A stretch of DNA of 53,792 bases, from positions 1 through 53,792 of the forward strand of contig NZ_JAAGWH010000064.1 of assembly GCF_010682105.1 (NCBI RefSeq). The letters run 5' to 3'. The position numbers and the translations under genes are program-made. Origin of the DNA: Modestobacter muralis (lineage in GTDB: Bacteria > Actinomycetota > Actinomycetes > Mycobacteriales > Geodermatophilaceae). The notes beneath the pieces are model-generated. The model was not told where the DNA came from, searched no databases, and saw only the letters and a program-made list of their open reading frames with translations. This document shows positions 25,996 to 34,928 of the stretch, one piece after another (the stretch's first letter is position 1; every line of letters starts with the position of its first letter).

Positions 25996-27072
25996 ATGAC
26001 CACCGTCAGCTCGGCCAGTCCCTCCCTGGAGGGGGCCGACAGCAGGAACCGGCTGTTCGGGCCGCTGCCCGACGTCTCGGCCGACGCCGGCTACGAGGAG
26101 GACCACCCGAGCCGGGTGGGCTTCTTCACCGACACGTCGGTCTGCATCGGCTGCAAGGCCTGCGAGGTCGCCTGCAAGGAGTGGAACACGCTCCCCATGG
26201 ACGACGCGAACGGCGTCCTGGGCCAGATGGGCATGTCCGGCATGTCCTACGACAACACCGGGCAGCTGGGCGCCAACTCCTGGCGTCACGTGTCCTTCAT
26301 CGAGCAGAGCCGCTCGGTCGACCTGCCGATGCCCACGATCGGGATGCCCGGCGCCGACCGGCACGACCACGGCCACGACCACGGCGCCAACGCGATCAGC
26401 CCGCAGGCCGACAGCGTGCTCGCCGCGCAGACCAGCGTGCTCAACGCCGAGGCGCTGAGCGAGTTCGACCCGCAGACCTCCGTCACCGGTGGCGACGGCG
26501 GCACGCAGATCCGCTGGCTGATGTCCTCCGACGTCTGCAAGCACTGCACGCACGCCGGGTGTCTGGACGTCTGCCCGACCGGTGCGCTCTTCCGCACCGA
26601 GTTCGGCACCGTCGTCGTCCAGGGCGACATCTGCAACGGCTGCGGCTACTGCGTCTCGGCCTGCCCCTACGGCGTCATCGACGTCCGCAAGGACGACGGC
26701 CGGGCCTTCAAGTGCACGATGTGCTACGACCGGCTCACCGACGGGCTGCAGCCGGCCTGCGCCACGGCGTGCCCGACCCAGTCGATCCAGTTCGGTGACC
26801 TCGACGAGCTGCAGGCCCGGGCCGACGCCCGGCTGGCGACGCTGAAGAGCCAGGGCGTGGAGACCGCGCGGCTGTACGGGCGGGACGAGAGCGACGGCGT
26901 CGGTGGCGTCGGCGCGTTCTTCCTGCTGCTCGACGAGCCGGAGGTCTACGGCCTGCCGCCGGACCCGATCGTCACCACCCGCGACCTCCCCGCCATGTGG
27001 AAGGCCGCGGCGACCGGTGCGGCGATGATCGTCGGCGTGGTCGCCTCCTCCTTCCTGGGACGGCGGCGCTGA
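25996..27072 (+). CDS. Formate dehydrogenase iron-sulfur subunit, 358 aa
   Basis: Four ferredoxin-type cluster motifs are present in order: CIGCKACEVACKEW (Cys 50, 53, 56, 60), CKHCTHAGCLDVCPTGAL, CNGCGYCVSACPYGV and CTMCYDRLTDG with CATACPT. This matches FdnH/FdoH-type electron-transfer subunits with four [4Fe-4S] clusters. A His/Asp-rich insertion (RHDHGHDHGAN) between clusters is unusual. A hydrophobic helix near the C-terminus (GAAMIVGVVASSFLG) would anchor it to the membrane. It starts 37 nt after fdhA and overlaps the next start by TGATG. It passes electrons from FdhA to the membrane subunit. Confidence 0.92.
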   Translation: MTTVSSASPSLEGADSRNRLFGPLPDVSADAGYEEDHPSRVGFFTDTSVCIGCKACEVACKEWNTLPMDDANGVLGQMGMSGMSYDNTGQLGANSWRHVSFIEQSRSVDLPMPTIGMPGADRHDHGHDHGANAISPQADSVLAAQTSVLNAEALSEFDPQTSVTGGDGGTQIRWLMSSDVCKHCTHAGCLDVCPTGALFRTEFGTVVVQGDICNGCGYCVSACPYGVIDVRKDDGRAFKCTMCYDRLTDGLQPACATACPTQSIQFGDLDELQARADARLATLKSQGVETARLYGRDESDGVGGVGAFFLLLDEPEVYGLPPDPIVTTRDLPAMWKAAATGAAMIVGVVASSFLGRRR

Positions 27073-28295
27073 TGACCACCCCGAGCAGCAACGGCCACCC
27101 GGCCGCGGACGACGCGCACCTCAACGGGCGCTCCCTCGACGCCGGCCCGACCGGCAACGAGCCGGCCGGCGAGGCCCCGCTGGTCGCGGCGGCCGGTGGC
27201 TGGCACCGCGCCGGTGGCACCGACCTGACCCAGCCCAAGCGGCGCAAGCGGCGCAAGGGCGGCGGCGGGTGGGGGAGCGGCAACCGCGAGGCGGCCATGG
27301 TCCCCGACGCGGAGTTCAGCTCTTACTACGGCCGGCAGATAGTCAAGACGCCGACGTGGAAGAACCCCGAGGTCCCGCTGTACCTGTTCCTCGGTGGCGC
27401 CGCGGGCACGTCGTCGGTGCTGGGTGCGCTGGCCGAGTTCACCGACCGGCCCACGCTGGCCCGCAACGCCGAGTACGTCGCGGGTGCCGCGGCGCTCGGC
27501 TCGGTGGTGCTGCTGATCGACGACCTCGGCCGGCCCGAGCGCTTCCTGCACATGCTCCGCGTGTTCAAGCCGACCTCGCCGCTGTCGGTGGGCTCCTACA
27601 TCCTGTCGCCGTTCAGCGCCTTCACCTCCGCGGCGGCCGGCTTCCGGCTGCTGGAGCTGGCGCCGCTGCTGAAGTTGGGCACGAAGGTGCTGCCGTTCCT
27701 GCCCGCGCTGGCCCGGTTCTTCCCCGGTGCCCGCAAGGCGTCGGCGATCGCGGCGGCGGCGTTCGGTGGCCCGATGGCCACCTACACCGCGGTGCTGCTG
27801 TCCAACACCGCCGCGCCGAGCTGGCACGAGGTGCACACCGAGCTGCCCTACGTCTTCGCCGGGTCGGCGATGGCGGCCGGCGGCGGGATCACGATGGCGC
27901 TCACCCCGGTCGCCGAGGCCGGGCCCTCGCGCAAGACCGCGCTGACCGGCGTGGCCCTCGAGCTGTTCATGATCAACAAGGTCGAGCACGGGCACGGCCT
28001 GCTGAGCGAGCCGTACCACGAGGGCAAGGCCGGCACGCTGATGCGCGCGGCCAAGAAGGCCACGATCACCGGTGCGGCGTTCACCGCGCTGCTGGGCCGT
28101 ACCCGGGCCGGTGCCGTCATCGGGGGCACGTTGCTGGCCGCGGGCTCGGTGATGACCCGCATGGGCGTCTTCGAGGCCGGGATCGCCAGCACGAAGGACC
28201 CGAAGTACATCGTCATCCCGCAGAAGGAGCGGATGGCAGCCCGCAAGGCCGGCGAGGCCGTCGCCGAGGACGAGGCGCGCTCCGTCGTCCGCTGA
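27072..28295 (+). CDS. NrfD/PsrC-like membrane subunit of formate dehydrogenase, 407 aa
   Basis: An N-terminal polar, basic stretch (QPKRRKRRKGGGG) precedes YYGRQIVKTPTWKNPEVPLY, the usual entry of the NrfD/PsrC family. Several hydrophobic helices follow (LYLFLGGAAGTSSVLGALAE, PFSAFTSAAAGFRLLELAPL, PYVFAGSAMAAGGGITMALT and others). NrfD-like proteins pass electrons between iron-sulfur subunits and menaquinone and may pump protons; menaquinone fits with menB in this window. It overlaps the upstream stop by one base and closes the operon before a hairpin. Confidence 0.88.
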   Translation: MTTPSSNGHPAADDAHLNGRSLDAGPTGNEPAGEAPLVAAAGGWHRAGGTDLTQPKRRKRRKGGGGWGSGNREAAMVPDAEFSSYYGRQIVKTPTWKNPEVPLYLFLGGAAGTSSVLGALAEFTDRPTLARNAEYVAGAAALGSVVLLIDDLGRPERFLHMLRVFKPTSPLSVGSYILSPFSAFTSAAAGFRLLELAPLLKLGTKVLPFLPALARFFPGARKASAIAAAAFGGPMATYTAVLLSNTAAPSWHEVHTELPYVFAGSAMAAGGGITMALTPVAEAGPSRKTALTGVALELFMINKVEHGHGLLSEPYHEGKAGTLMRAAKKATITGAAFTALLGRTRAGAVIGGTLLAAGSVMTRMGVFEAGIASTKDPKYIVIPQKERMAARKAGEAVAEDEARSVVR

Positions 28296-28304
28296 GCCAC
28301 CGGC

Positions 28305-28344
28305 ACCGGCCCGTTCCCCGCTCGACCCGGGGGAGCGGGCCGGT
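28305..28344 (+). terminator. Hairpin terminator of the fdh operon
   Basis: Arms 28305-28319 and 28330-28344 pair over 15 positions with one T-G wobble. The loop is 10 nt. It starts 9 nt after the last fdh stop codon. Confidence 0.8.
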
Positions 28345-28378
28345 CCCGTGTCCGGGGTCGACCACGGGAAGGGCTGCG

Positions 28379-28407
28379 CTCAAGATCGTCCGGCTGCGTG
28401 CCGATGT
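28379..28407 (+). promoter_or_regulatory. FliA/WhiG-type promoter of the polysaccharide locus
   Basis: CTCAAG (28379-28384), 15 nt, then GCCGATGT (28400-28407). It would give a leader of roughly 38 nt before the acetyltransferase ATG, which has GGAGG in place. Confidence 0.7.
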
Positions 28408-28451
28408 CCTCCCTGGTTGGCCGCCCGTGCCAGCCGAGACGGAGGCCGGTC

Positions 28452-29024
28452 ATGCGCAGTGCCCAGGTGACGGGTGACGACGCACCCGGACGAGCCCACG
28501 GCCCGTCGGTGCAGGAGTCCTCGTTGTGGGCCTGGACCACCCAGGACTGGGCGGTCAACGCGGGCTACACCGACTCCCGCCTCGTCCTGCTCTGGTACCG
28601 CTCGGCCCAGTGGGCCATCGCGCACGGGGGGTTCCCCGGTCGCGTGTACGGCGCGGTCTACCGGCTGCTCTGCTCGCTGTTCATCGGCGTGGAGCTGCCG
28701 CCCGAGGCGGTCATCGGCCCCCGGCTGCGGCTGTTCCACCCGCACGCCATCGTGGTCAACCCCGCCGTCCGGATGGGGGCGGACTGCGTGCTGCGCCAGA
28801 ACGTCACGATCGGCAACGTGACCCGGCGCGACGGCACGGAGAAGGGCGTCGCCTCCCTCGGGGACGGCGTGGAGCTGGGCGCCGGCTGCGTGGTGGTCGG
28901 CGACGTGCACGTGGGCGACCACGCGCGGATCGGGGCGCTCGCCCTGGTGCTGGAGAGCGTCCCCGCGCGCGGCGTCGCGGTCGGCAACCCGGCCCGGGTG
29001 GTGCGCATCGATGCCGGACGCTGA
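28452..29024 (+). CDS. Serine-acetyltransferase-like hexapeptide-repeat protein, 190 aa
   Basis: The left-handed beta-helix begins around residue 80 with VIGPRLRLFHPHAIVVNPAV, followed by NVTIGNVTRRDGTEKGVASL and VVVGDVHVGDHARIGALALV, the pattern of CysE/WcaB-type O-acetyltransferases that use acetyl-CoA. The N-terminal helical part contains WAWTTQDWAVNAGYTDSRL. Such proteins often acetylate sugars or oligosaccharides in exopolysaccharide loci; here it opens one. GGAGG lies 6 nt before ATG 28452. A FliA-type promoter lies upstream. It runs into the glycosyltransferase gene with almost no gap. Confidence 0.85.
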   Translation: MRSAQVTGDDAPGRAHGPSVQESSLWAWTTQDWAVNAGYTDSRLVLLWYRSAQWAIAHGGFPGRVYGAVYRLLCSLFIGVELPPEAVIGPRLRLFHPHAIVVNPAVRMGADCVLRQNVTIGNVTRRDGTEKGVASLGDGVELGAGCVVVGDVHVGDHARIGALALVLESVPARGVAVGNPARVVRIDAGR

Positions 29025-29028
29025 GCCG

Positions 29029-30171
29029 ATGCGGCTGCTCGCCCACTCGGTCGCGCTCGCGCCGCTGGGCGGGGTGGAGATCTGCACCCTGCAGGACGCG
29101 ATCGGGCTGGCCGGACGCGGGCACTCCCTGGGCGTCGCCCACGGCGCCGACGGCCCGCTGCGCGCGGCGTACGAGGCAGCCGGCATCGACCTGGACGGCC
29201 CACACCGGTTCGGGTTCGACCCGCGGACGGCGCTGCGCGACGTCCGCGCCTTCTCCCGCCCGGCCCGCTGGGCCCGGCAGCGGGCCACCGAGGTCGTCTG
29301 GCTGAACCGGGTGGAGCACCTGCCCTGGGGGCAGGCCGTCGCCCGCTGGTCCGGGGCCGCGCTGGTCTGCCACCTGCACGCACCGCCGCCGTTCCGCTGG
29401 CTGCGACCGCTGGCCGCCGGCGTGGACCACCTCGTGGCGATCTCCGGCTCCGTCCGCGACGCCTACCTCGACCGGGGCGTCGACCCCGCGCGGGTCACCC
29501 TCGTGCCCAACGCGCTGCCGCCGAGGGCCTACCCGCGCGGGGACGTCGCCGAGCGCGCGGCGGCCCGCGCCCAGCTCGGCCTCCCGCCCGACGCCCCGGT
29601 CGTGCTCTGCTACGGGCACCTGAGCCGGGCCAAGGGCGTGCCCGAGCTGCTGCGCGCCTGGACGCAGCTGGCCAGCAGGCGGCCCGACGCACTGCTGGTG
29701 CTGGTCGACTCGCTGTCCGCCGAGCCCGACCCGGTGGTCGCCGCACAGCTGGCCCAGCTGGACCCGCGGTCCTACCGGCTGTTCCCGATGGCCACCGACG
29801 TCGTCCCCTTCCTGCACGCCGCCGACGTCGTGGCCTTCCCGACCCTGCTGCCGGAGACCTTCGGGCGGGTGGTGCTCGAGGGCCTGGCCACCGGCCGGCC
29901 GGTGGTGGCCTCGCGGGTCGGCGCGGTGCCCGAGCTGCTGTCCGGGCCGATGGCGCGCTTCCTCGTGCCCCCCGGGGACGCCGACCGGCTGGCCGTCACG
30001 CTGGCCGGGCTGCTGGACTGGCGGCGCGACGAGCCGGGCCTGGGCGCGGAGTGCGTGGCGTGGGTCGAGCGGCACTGGTCGTTCCCGGCGCACCTGGACC
30101 TGCTCGAGGGCGTGCTCGCCACCGCACGCGACGCCCACCGGCGCCGGCCCGGACACCGTGCACCGGCCTGA
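29029..30171 (+). CDS. Glycosyltransferase family 4 protein, about 380 aa
   Basis: GT-B fold enzyme. The N-terminal Rossmann half has HSVALAPLGGVE near the start, and the C-terminal half has VLCYGHLSRAKGVPELLRAW (nucleotide-sugar region) and FPTLLPETFGRVVLEGLATG with the E-x7-E motif, then GRPVVASRVGAVPEL. It should transfer a sugar from a nucleotide donor in polysaccharide repeat-unit assembly on the cytoplasmic side. The ATG at 29029 lies 4 nt after the upstream stop; an ATG at 29011 would overlap by 14 nt and is possible. It is probably in an operon with the acetyltransferase. Confidence 0.9.
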   Translation: MRLLAHSVALAPLGGVEICTLQDAIGLAGRGHSLGVAHGADGPLRAAYEAAGIDLDGPHRFGFDPRTALRDVRAFSRPARWARQRATEVVWLNRVEHLPWGQAVARWSGAALVCHLHAPPPFRWLRPLAAGVDHLVAISGSVRDAYLDRGVDPARVTLVPNALPPRAYPRGDVAERAAARAQLGLPPDAPVVLCYGHLSRAKGVPELLRAWTQLASRRPDALLVLVDSLSAEPDPVVAAQLAQLDPRSYRLFPMATDVVPFLHAADVVAFPTLLPETFGRVVLEGLATGRPVVASRVGAVPELLSGPMARFLVPPGDADRLAVTLAGLLDWRRDEPGLGAECVAWVERHWSFPAHLDLLEGVLATARDAHRRRPGHRAPA

Positions 30172-30180
30172 CCGCCGGTC

Positions 30181-30209
30181 CTCAAGGACCACCGCCGAGG
30201 TGCCGATGA
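30181..30209 (+). promoter_or_regulatory. FliA/WhiG-type promoter upstream of the large membrane protein gene
   Basis: CTCAAG (30181-30186), 15 nt, then GCCGATGA (30202-30209). It starts 9 nt after the GT4 stop, so it gives internal transcription within the locus. Confidence 0.65.
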
Positions 30210-30252
30210 CCTCTTGTCGGGCCACCGTGGCCCGCAGTGGGGAGGTGGGGTC

Positions 30253-32418
30253 GTGACCGTCGCCGTTCCCCCCGACGCCCGCTCCGCGCAGCCGGCCACC
30301 GCCGCCGACCGGACGCCGGCCGTCGTCCGGGCGCGCACCGAGCGGCTGGTCGTGCAGGCCGCCGCCGTGCTGGCCGTGGCGGCCCCGCTCGTCGCGGCGC
30401 TGGACGTGCCGCTGCCCGGCCGCACGCTGCTGGCGCTGCTGTTCGTCCTGGCCGTGCCCGGTGTGCCGGCGGTCTCCCTGCTCCGGGTCCCCAATGTGCT
30501 GCTGGCCGCCTCCCTGGCCGGCGCGGTGAGCATCGCCGTCGCCCTGCTGACCACCGACGCCGCCCTGGTCGCCGGCTGGTGGCACCCGGTCGGGGTCGCC
30601 GCCCTCACGGGCGCCGCCGGGCTCGCTCTCACCGTCCCCGCGCTCCGCAGGCTGCCGCGCACCGCCCTGCCACCCCGGGCCGGCCGCGGGACGGCGACGC
30701 TCCGCCGCCGGGCCCTGCCGCTGACCGCGCTCGCCGCCGCGCTGGCGCTGTGGGCCCTGGCGACCACGACCGTCGACCTCGACGCGGCCGGCGGCCTCGG
30801 CGTGGTCGGTGTGGTCGGCTGGCCGTACCTGCTGTCCCTGGCGCTGGTCGCCGGGGTGGCCGCCCGCGAGCTGCTGCGCCCGGTGCTGGACGGGCCGCTG
30901 CTCGCGCTCAGCGCCGCGGTGCTCACCGTCGTGGTCTTCGCCTTCGGCAACGTCGCCGACGGTGCGGCCGGCTTCTCCACCGGCTGGCTGCACGTGGGCT
31001 TCATCGACTTCATCACCGGCAACTCCGCCTCCTTCACCGGCCTGGACGCCCGCGCGTACTGGCCCGGCTTCTTCGCCGCCGGCGCCCAGTTGGTCGCGCT
31101 GGCCGGCATGCCCGACGCGCGCTCGCTGCTGATGCTGGCCCCGGTGTTCTACGACCTGGCGGCGATCGCGCCGCTGCTGGTCGTCGCCCGGTGCGTCACC
31201 CGCTCGCGGCGGCTGGCCTGGCTGTCGGTCTTCGTCTACCTGGCCTTCAACTGGTACCAGCAGGACTACTTCTCCCCGCAGGCCACCGCATTCCTGCTGT
31301 ACCTGGTCACGATCGCGGTGCTGCTGTGGTCGGCGACGGCCGCGCCGCACCGGCCGGTGACCGGCAGCCGCCGGCAGCGGGTGCTGGGCGCCTGGCGCCG
31401 GTCACCCGAGCTGCCCGCCGGGGTCTCTGCGCGCCGCGTGCTGGCCTGGGAGGGCGCCCTGCTGCTGCTGGCCGCGGCGATCGTGGTCAGCCACCAGCTC
31501 ACCCCGATCACCCTCGCCCTGGCCTGCCTGGCCTTCGTGCTCACCGGGCGGACCTGCGCCCGCCGGCTGTGGCTGGCCGTGGGCCTGCTGTTCGCCGTCC
31601 ACTTCAGCTACGGCGCCACCGACTACTGGATCGGCCACCTGGGCAACGTCCTGGGCGACCTGGGCCGGCCCGGCGCCAACTTCGACACCGCGGTCTCCGC
31701 CCGGGTCGCCGGGGACCCGCTCTACCTGCGCATGCAGAACGTCCGGATGGGCTGGTCGCTGGTCTACCTGCTGGCCGGTGTCGTCGGCTGGTGGTCGATC
31801 CGCCGGCGCCGCGAGGCCCCGGTGGTCGCGGCCCTGGTCGCCGTGGCCGGGTCGCTGGTGCTCTTCGGCAGCTACGGCGGGGAGGTCGTGCTGCGGGTCT
31901 TCGTCTTCGCGGCCCCGCTGCTCGCCCCGCTGACCGCGCTCGCGCTGCGCCGGCTCACCCGGCTGCGCACCCGCGCCGGCACGGCCGTGCTGGCCGCGGT
32001 CCTGCTGCTGCTCGGTGTCGGGATCACCGCGACCCGCGGGGTCAACGTCGCCTTCGAGCGGGTCACGTCCTCCGACGTCGCCGCGGCCGACGCCCTCGCC
32101 GGCCGCCTCACCGACGGGGACGCGATCGGCATGCTCACGCCCACCGGTGCGGTATTCGGGATCGGCGTCGGCCGCTGGAGCGCGGTGGACCTGGCCGACC
32201 CCGAGTGCGGGTCGTCGGCGCTGCGGTGCGCGGAGCAGGAGCAGCCGCGGTTCGTGCTGCTCGGCCGGAGTCAGGAGGCGCAGGTCCGACTGCAGGGCGG
32301 CGAGCCGACCGGCTGGACCCAGCTGGCCGACGACCTCGTGCGGTCGGGCACCTACCAGGTGCTCTACACCGGGCCGGACGCCACCGCCCTGGAGCTCACC
32401 GGGACGGCCGGCCGATGA
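30253..32418 (+). CDS. Large polytopic membrane protein of the polysaccharide locus, 721 aa
   Basis: About 14-16 membrane helices are seen (for example VVQAAAVLAVAAPLVAAL, LLALLFVLAVPGVPAVSLL, ALPLTALAAALALWALA). The loop ITGNSASFTGLDARAYWPGF and the segment NWYQQDYFSPQATAFLLYL look conserved-type, resembling GT-C glycosyltransferases or polymerases that act outside the membrane, but I do not recognise the family. The last 120 residues form a soluble extracytoplasmic domain. GGAGGT lies 6 nt before GTG 30253. It has its own FliA-type promoter and overlaps the next small gene by 4 nt. A Wzy-like polymerase or lipid-linked-sugar transferase is plausible. Confidence 0.75.
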   Translation: MTVAVPPDARSAQPATAADRTPAVVRARTERLVVQAAAVLAVAAPLVAALDVPLPGRTLLALLFVLAVPGVPAVSLLRVPNVLLAASLAGAVSIAVALLTTDAALVAGWWHPVGVAALTGAAGLALTVPALRRLPRTALPPRAGRGTATLRRRALPLTALAAALALWALATTTVDLDAAGGLGVVGVVGWPYLLSLALVAGVAARELLRPVLDGPLLALSAAVLTVVVFAFGNVADGAAGFSTGWLHVGFIDFITGNSASFTGLDARAYWPGFFAAGAQLVALAGMPDARSLLMLAPVFYDLAAIAPLLVVARCVTRSRRLAWLSVFVYLAFNWYQQDYFSPQATAFLLYLVTIAVLLWSATAAPHRPVTGSRRQRVLGAWRRSPELPAGVSARRVLAWEGALLLLAAAIVVSHQLTPITLALACLAFVLTGRTCARRLWLAVGLLFAVHFSYGATDYWIGHLGNVLGDLGRPGANFDTAVSARVAGDPLYLRMQNVRMGWSLVYLLAGVVGWWSIRRRREAPVVAALVAVAGSLVLFGSYGGEVVLRVFVFAAPLLAPLTALALRRLTRLRTRAGTAVLAAVLLLLGVGITATRGVNVAFERVTSSDVAAADALAGRLTDGDAIGMLTPTGAVFGIGVGRWSAVDLADPECGSSALRCAEQEQPRFVLLGRSQEAQVRLQGGEPTGWTQLADDLVRSGTYQVLYTGPDATALELTGTAGR

Positions 32419-32615
32419 CCGCCGCGCTCGCCGGCTGGCTCGGTGCCTGCCTGTTCGCCGCCGCGCTGCTGCTCACCGCCGTCCTGGAGGTCCGCGACGC
32501 CGCGGGCCCGGGCCGCTCCCGGTCCACCCGGCGGGCCCTCACCCTCGCGCTCTGCGTGCTCGTGGCGGCCTGTGCCGTCGCGACCGTGGTGCGCTTCGCC
32601 GTCCACCTCTCCTGA
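32415..32615 (+). CDS. Small two-helix membrane protein, 66 aa
   Basis: The ATG overlaps the stop of the large membrane protein by 4 nt (ATGA). Two hydrophobic helices, AALAGWLGACLFAAALLLTA and ALTLALCVLVAACAVATVV, are joined by a basic loop (GRSRSTRRA). It is probably a partner or stabiliser of the preceding protein. I do not recognise a family. Confidence 0.7.
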   Translation: MTAALAGWLGACLFAAALLLTAVLEVRDAAGPGRSRSTRRALTLALCVLVAACAVATVVRFAVHLS

Positions 32616-32626
32616 GGAGCACACCC

Positions 32627-33943
32627 GTGACCACCGCGACGAGCACGTCCCCCGGCACCTGGTGCGGTGAGCTGGAGCTGTCCGCCGCCCCGGCGGTGAC
32701 CGGGGTGCAGCCCTGGGCCGGCCAGCCGCGCGCCCGGGTGCTGGTGCGCCTCCACGGGGCACCCCTGGGCTACCTCACGGTGCCCGCCGGCCCCGGCGGC
32801 CCGGACGCCGCCGCCGTCGTCCGGGAGTCGCGGACCGTGCACGCCGAGGCGGTCGCGGCACACCTGGCGCTCGAGCACCTGCAGCCCGGCCCGGACCCGC
32901 TGCCCACGGCGGGGGAGGACTGCCCGGTGCGCAGCCGCTCCGACCGCAGCGTGTCGGTGGTGGTCTGCACCCGCGACCGCAGCGAGGTGCTGGCCGGCTG
33001 CCTGGAGCGGCTGGCCGCCCTGGACCACCGGCAACTGGAGGTGGTGGTGGTCGACAACGCCCCGACCGACGAGCGCACCCGCGTGCTGGTGGAGGCCCTC
33101 GCCACCAGCGACGCCCGCTTCCGCTACGTCCGTGAGCCGCGCCCGGGGCTGTCCCGCGCCCGCAACCGCGGGCTGGCCGAGGCCCGGGGCGAGATCGTGG
33201 CGTACACCGACGACGACGTCGCGGTCGACGCCGGCTGGGTGTCCGGCCTGCTGCTGGGCTTCGCCCGCCGCGCGGACGTCGCTTGCGTGACCGGCCTGGT
33301 GGCCACCGCCGGCATCGGCAGCCCGGCCGAGGAGTACTTCGACGCGCGCACCGAGCTGTGGTCGACGCGCGTCAGCCCCGAGCTGTTCGACCTGGCCACC
33401 GTGCCACCGGGCAACGCGCTCTACCCCTACGGCGCGGGCCTGTTCGGCACCGGCGCCAGCATCGCCTTCGACCGGCAGCTGCTGGTGGACCTCGGCGGCT
33501 TCGACGAGGCGCTCGGCGCCGGCGCCCGCACCCGCGGCGGGGAGGACCTCGACGCCTTCCTGCGGGTGCTGCGCGCCGGTCGGGCGCTGGCCTACGAGCC
33601 CTCCGCGCTGGTCTGGCACCACCACCGGGCCGACGACGCCGCGCTGCTGCGCCAGCTGTTCGGCTACGGCAGCGGGCTGTCGGCGTTCCTGACCAAGTGC
33701 CTGCTCACCAGGGGAACCCGCGGTGAGCTGCTGCGGCGGGTGCCGGCCGGCCTGCGCCGTGGCCGGGACCTCTCCGCGACCACGACCGAGCGGCTCGGCG
33801 GCTCCGCGGCGGCCCCCCGGGGTGCGACGCGGCGTGAGCTGGCCGGCTTCGCCGCGGGCCCGGTGCTCTACCTGCGGGCCCGCGCGGAGGTCAGGCGCTC
33901 GCCCGGCGTCCCGGCCGCAGCGCCGCACGCAGTCGCACGCTGA
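32627..33943 (+). CDS. GT2 family glycosyltransferase with N-terminal extension, 438 aa
   Basis: The first 105 residues form a beta-rich module of unknown function (GELELSAAPAVTG, ARVLVRLHGAPLGYLTVPAG). The GT-A domain follows with VSVVVCTRDRSEVLAGCLER, VVVDNAPTDERT, GLSRARNRGLAEARGEIVAY and the metal-binding TDDDV. GFDEALGAGARTRGGEDLDA is the ED acceptor-side motif. It should transfer a sugar in exopolysaccharide assembly. The paralogue at 37775-39082 has the same architecture. The GTG at 32627 has GAGGAG upstream. The last 53 bases overlap the convergent gene's 3' end. Confidence 0.88.
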   Translation: MTTATSTSPGTWCGELELSAAPAVTGVQPWAGQPRARVLVRLHGAPLGYLTVPAGPGGPDAAAVVRESRTVHAEAVAAHLALEHLQPGPDPLPTAGEDCPVRSRSDRSVSVVVCTRDRSEVLAGCLERLAALDHRQLEVVVVDNAPTDERTRVLVEALATSDARFRYVREPRPGLSRARNRGLAEARGEIVAYTDDDVAVDAGWVSGLLLGFARRADVACVTGLVATAGIGSPAEEYFDARTELWSTRVSPELFDLATVPPGNALYPYGAGLFGTGASIAFDRQLLVDLGGFDEALGAGARTRGGEDLDAFLRVLRAGRALAYEPSALVWHHHRADDAALLRQLFGYGSGLSAFLTKCLLTRGTRGELLRRVPAGLRRGRDLSATTTERLGGSAAAPRGATRRELAGFAAGPVLYLRARAEVRRSPGVPAAAPHAVAR

Positions 33944-34898
33944 GGTAGCCGGCCGCCGTCCAGCCCAGGCCCTCGACGATCATCGCGGCGCGGGCGGCAC
34001 CGGAGGAGTCGCCGCGCAGCGTCTGGCCGAGCCCGCGGAGCACCCCGCGCGGGAGCGTGCGGCGCACGTAGTCCCGCTCGGTGGACAGCGCGGCACCGGC
34101 GCCGGCCAGTCCGCTGACCAGGGCCTTGGACCGGCCCTCGGCCAGGCAGCGGCGGCGGAAGTAGGTGCGGGCCACCCGGTCGGTGGACACCGTGTGCCGC
34201 ACCCGGGCGGCCGGCTCGAGCACGATCCGGCCCTCGCCGGGGACTGCGCCGGCGCGGATGGAGAACTCGGTCTCCTCGCAGCCGGCGGCGTCCTTGCCGA
34301 GCCGGCCCATGCCCGTGTCGAAGCCGCCGACGGCGGTGAAGACGTCCCGCCGGAACGCCATGTTGGCCCCGATCGGGTTGCGGATCTGCGCCCGGGTCGT
34401 GGGCAGGCCGGTGTAGCTGCAGCCGACCACCCAGAGGAACTCCGGCGGGAACCAGCTGGGCCGCAGGGCGGGCCAGGCCGGCTCGACCCCGCCGCCGACG
34501 CCGATCACGTCGTCCTCGGCGAAGGCGGCCATCAGCTGCTGGGCCCAGTCGGGCTCGGCGGCCGCGTCGTCGTCGAGGAAGGCCACGACGTCGCCGGTGG
34601 CGGCGGCCACGCCGGTGTTCCGCGCGCCGGACAGCCCGCGGGGGCCGGTGCTCGGCAGCACGGTGACGTCCTCGCCGACGGTGGCCCGGGCCCAGGCGAG
34701 CAGCTCGGGGGAGTGGTCGACCACCAGCAGCACCTGGTCGGGCCGGCGGGTCTGCCCGGCCAGGCTGGCCAGCGCCGCGGCGACGTCGGCGGTGCGCTCG
34801 GTGGTGTAGGCGCACACCACGACGGTGAGGGTGTCGGCGCGCCGCGCGGACGTCGAGCGCGGGGCGGCGTGCGCGTGGGGGTGCAGGACCTGGGTCAT
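33891..34898 (-). CDS. GT2 family glycosyltransferase, 335 aa
   Basis: GT-A enzyme with LTVVVCAYTTERTADVAAAL, LLVVDHSPELLAWA, GLSGARNTGVAAATGDVVAF and LDDDAAAEPDW (DDD metal site), then IGANMAFRRDVFTAVGGFDT and KDAAGCEETEFSIRA. This is the actinobacterial GT2 type that adds one sugar from a nucleotide donor to a lipid-linked acceptor. There are no clear membrane helices. GGAGGA lies 7 nt before ATG 34898. It is second in a two-gene unit with 34929-35792 and overlaps the convergent GT2 by 53 nt. Confidence 0.88.
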   Translation of the reverse strand: MTQVLHPHAHAAPRSTSARRADTLTVVVCAYTTERTADVAAALASLAGQTRRPDQVLLVVDHSPELLAWARATVGEDVTVLPSTGPRGLSGARNTGVAAATGDVVAFLDDDAAAEPDWAQQLMAAFAEDDVIGVGGGVEPAWPALRPSWFPPEFLWVVGCSYTGLPTTRAQIRNPIGANMAFRRDVFTAVGGFDTGMGRLGKDAAGCEETEFSIRAGAVPGEGRIVLEPAARVRHTVSTDRVARTYFRRRCLAEGRSKALVSGLAGAGAALSTERDYVRRTLPRGVLRGLGQTLRGDSSGAARAAMIVEGLGWTAAGYLSVRLRAALRPGRRASA

Positions 34899-34928
34899 GA
34901 CCGTTCCTCCGGCTCTGTGGTGGGGTGG

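Noticed and set aside
33891-33943. Frameshift at the end of one of the two convergent GT2 genes
   Set aside because: Both C-termini read as plausible variable tails. A short tail-to-tail overlap is common in GC-rich genomes.
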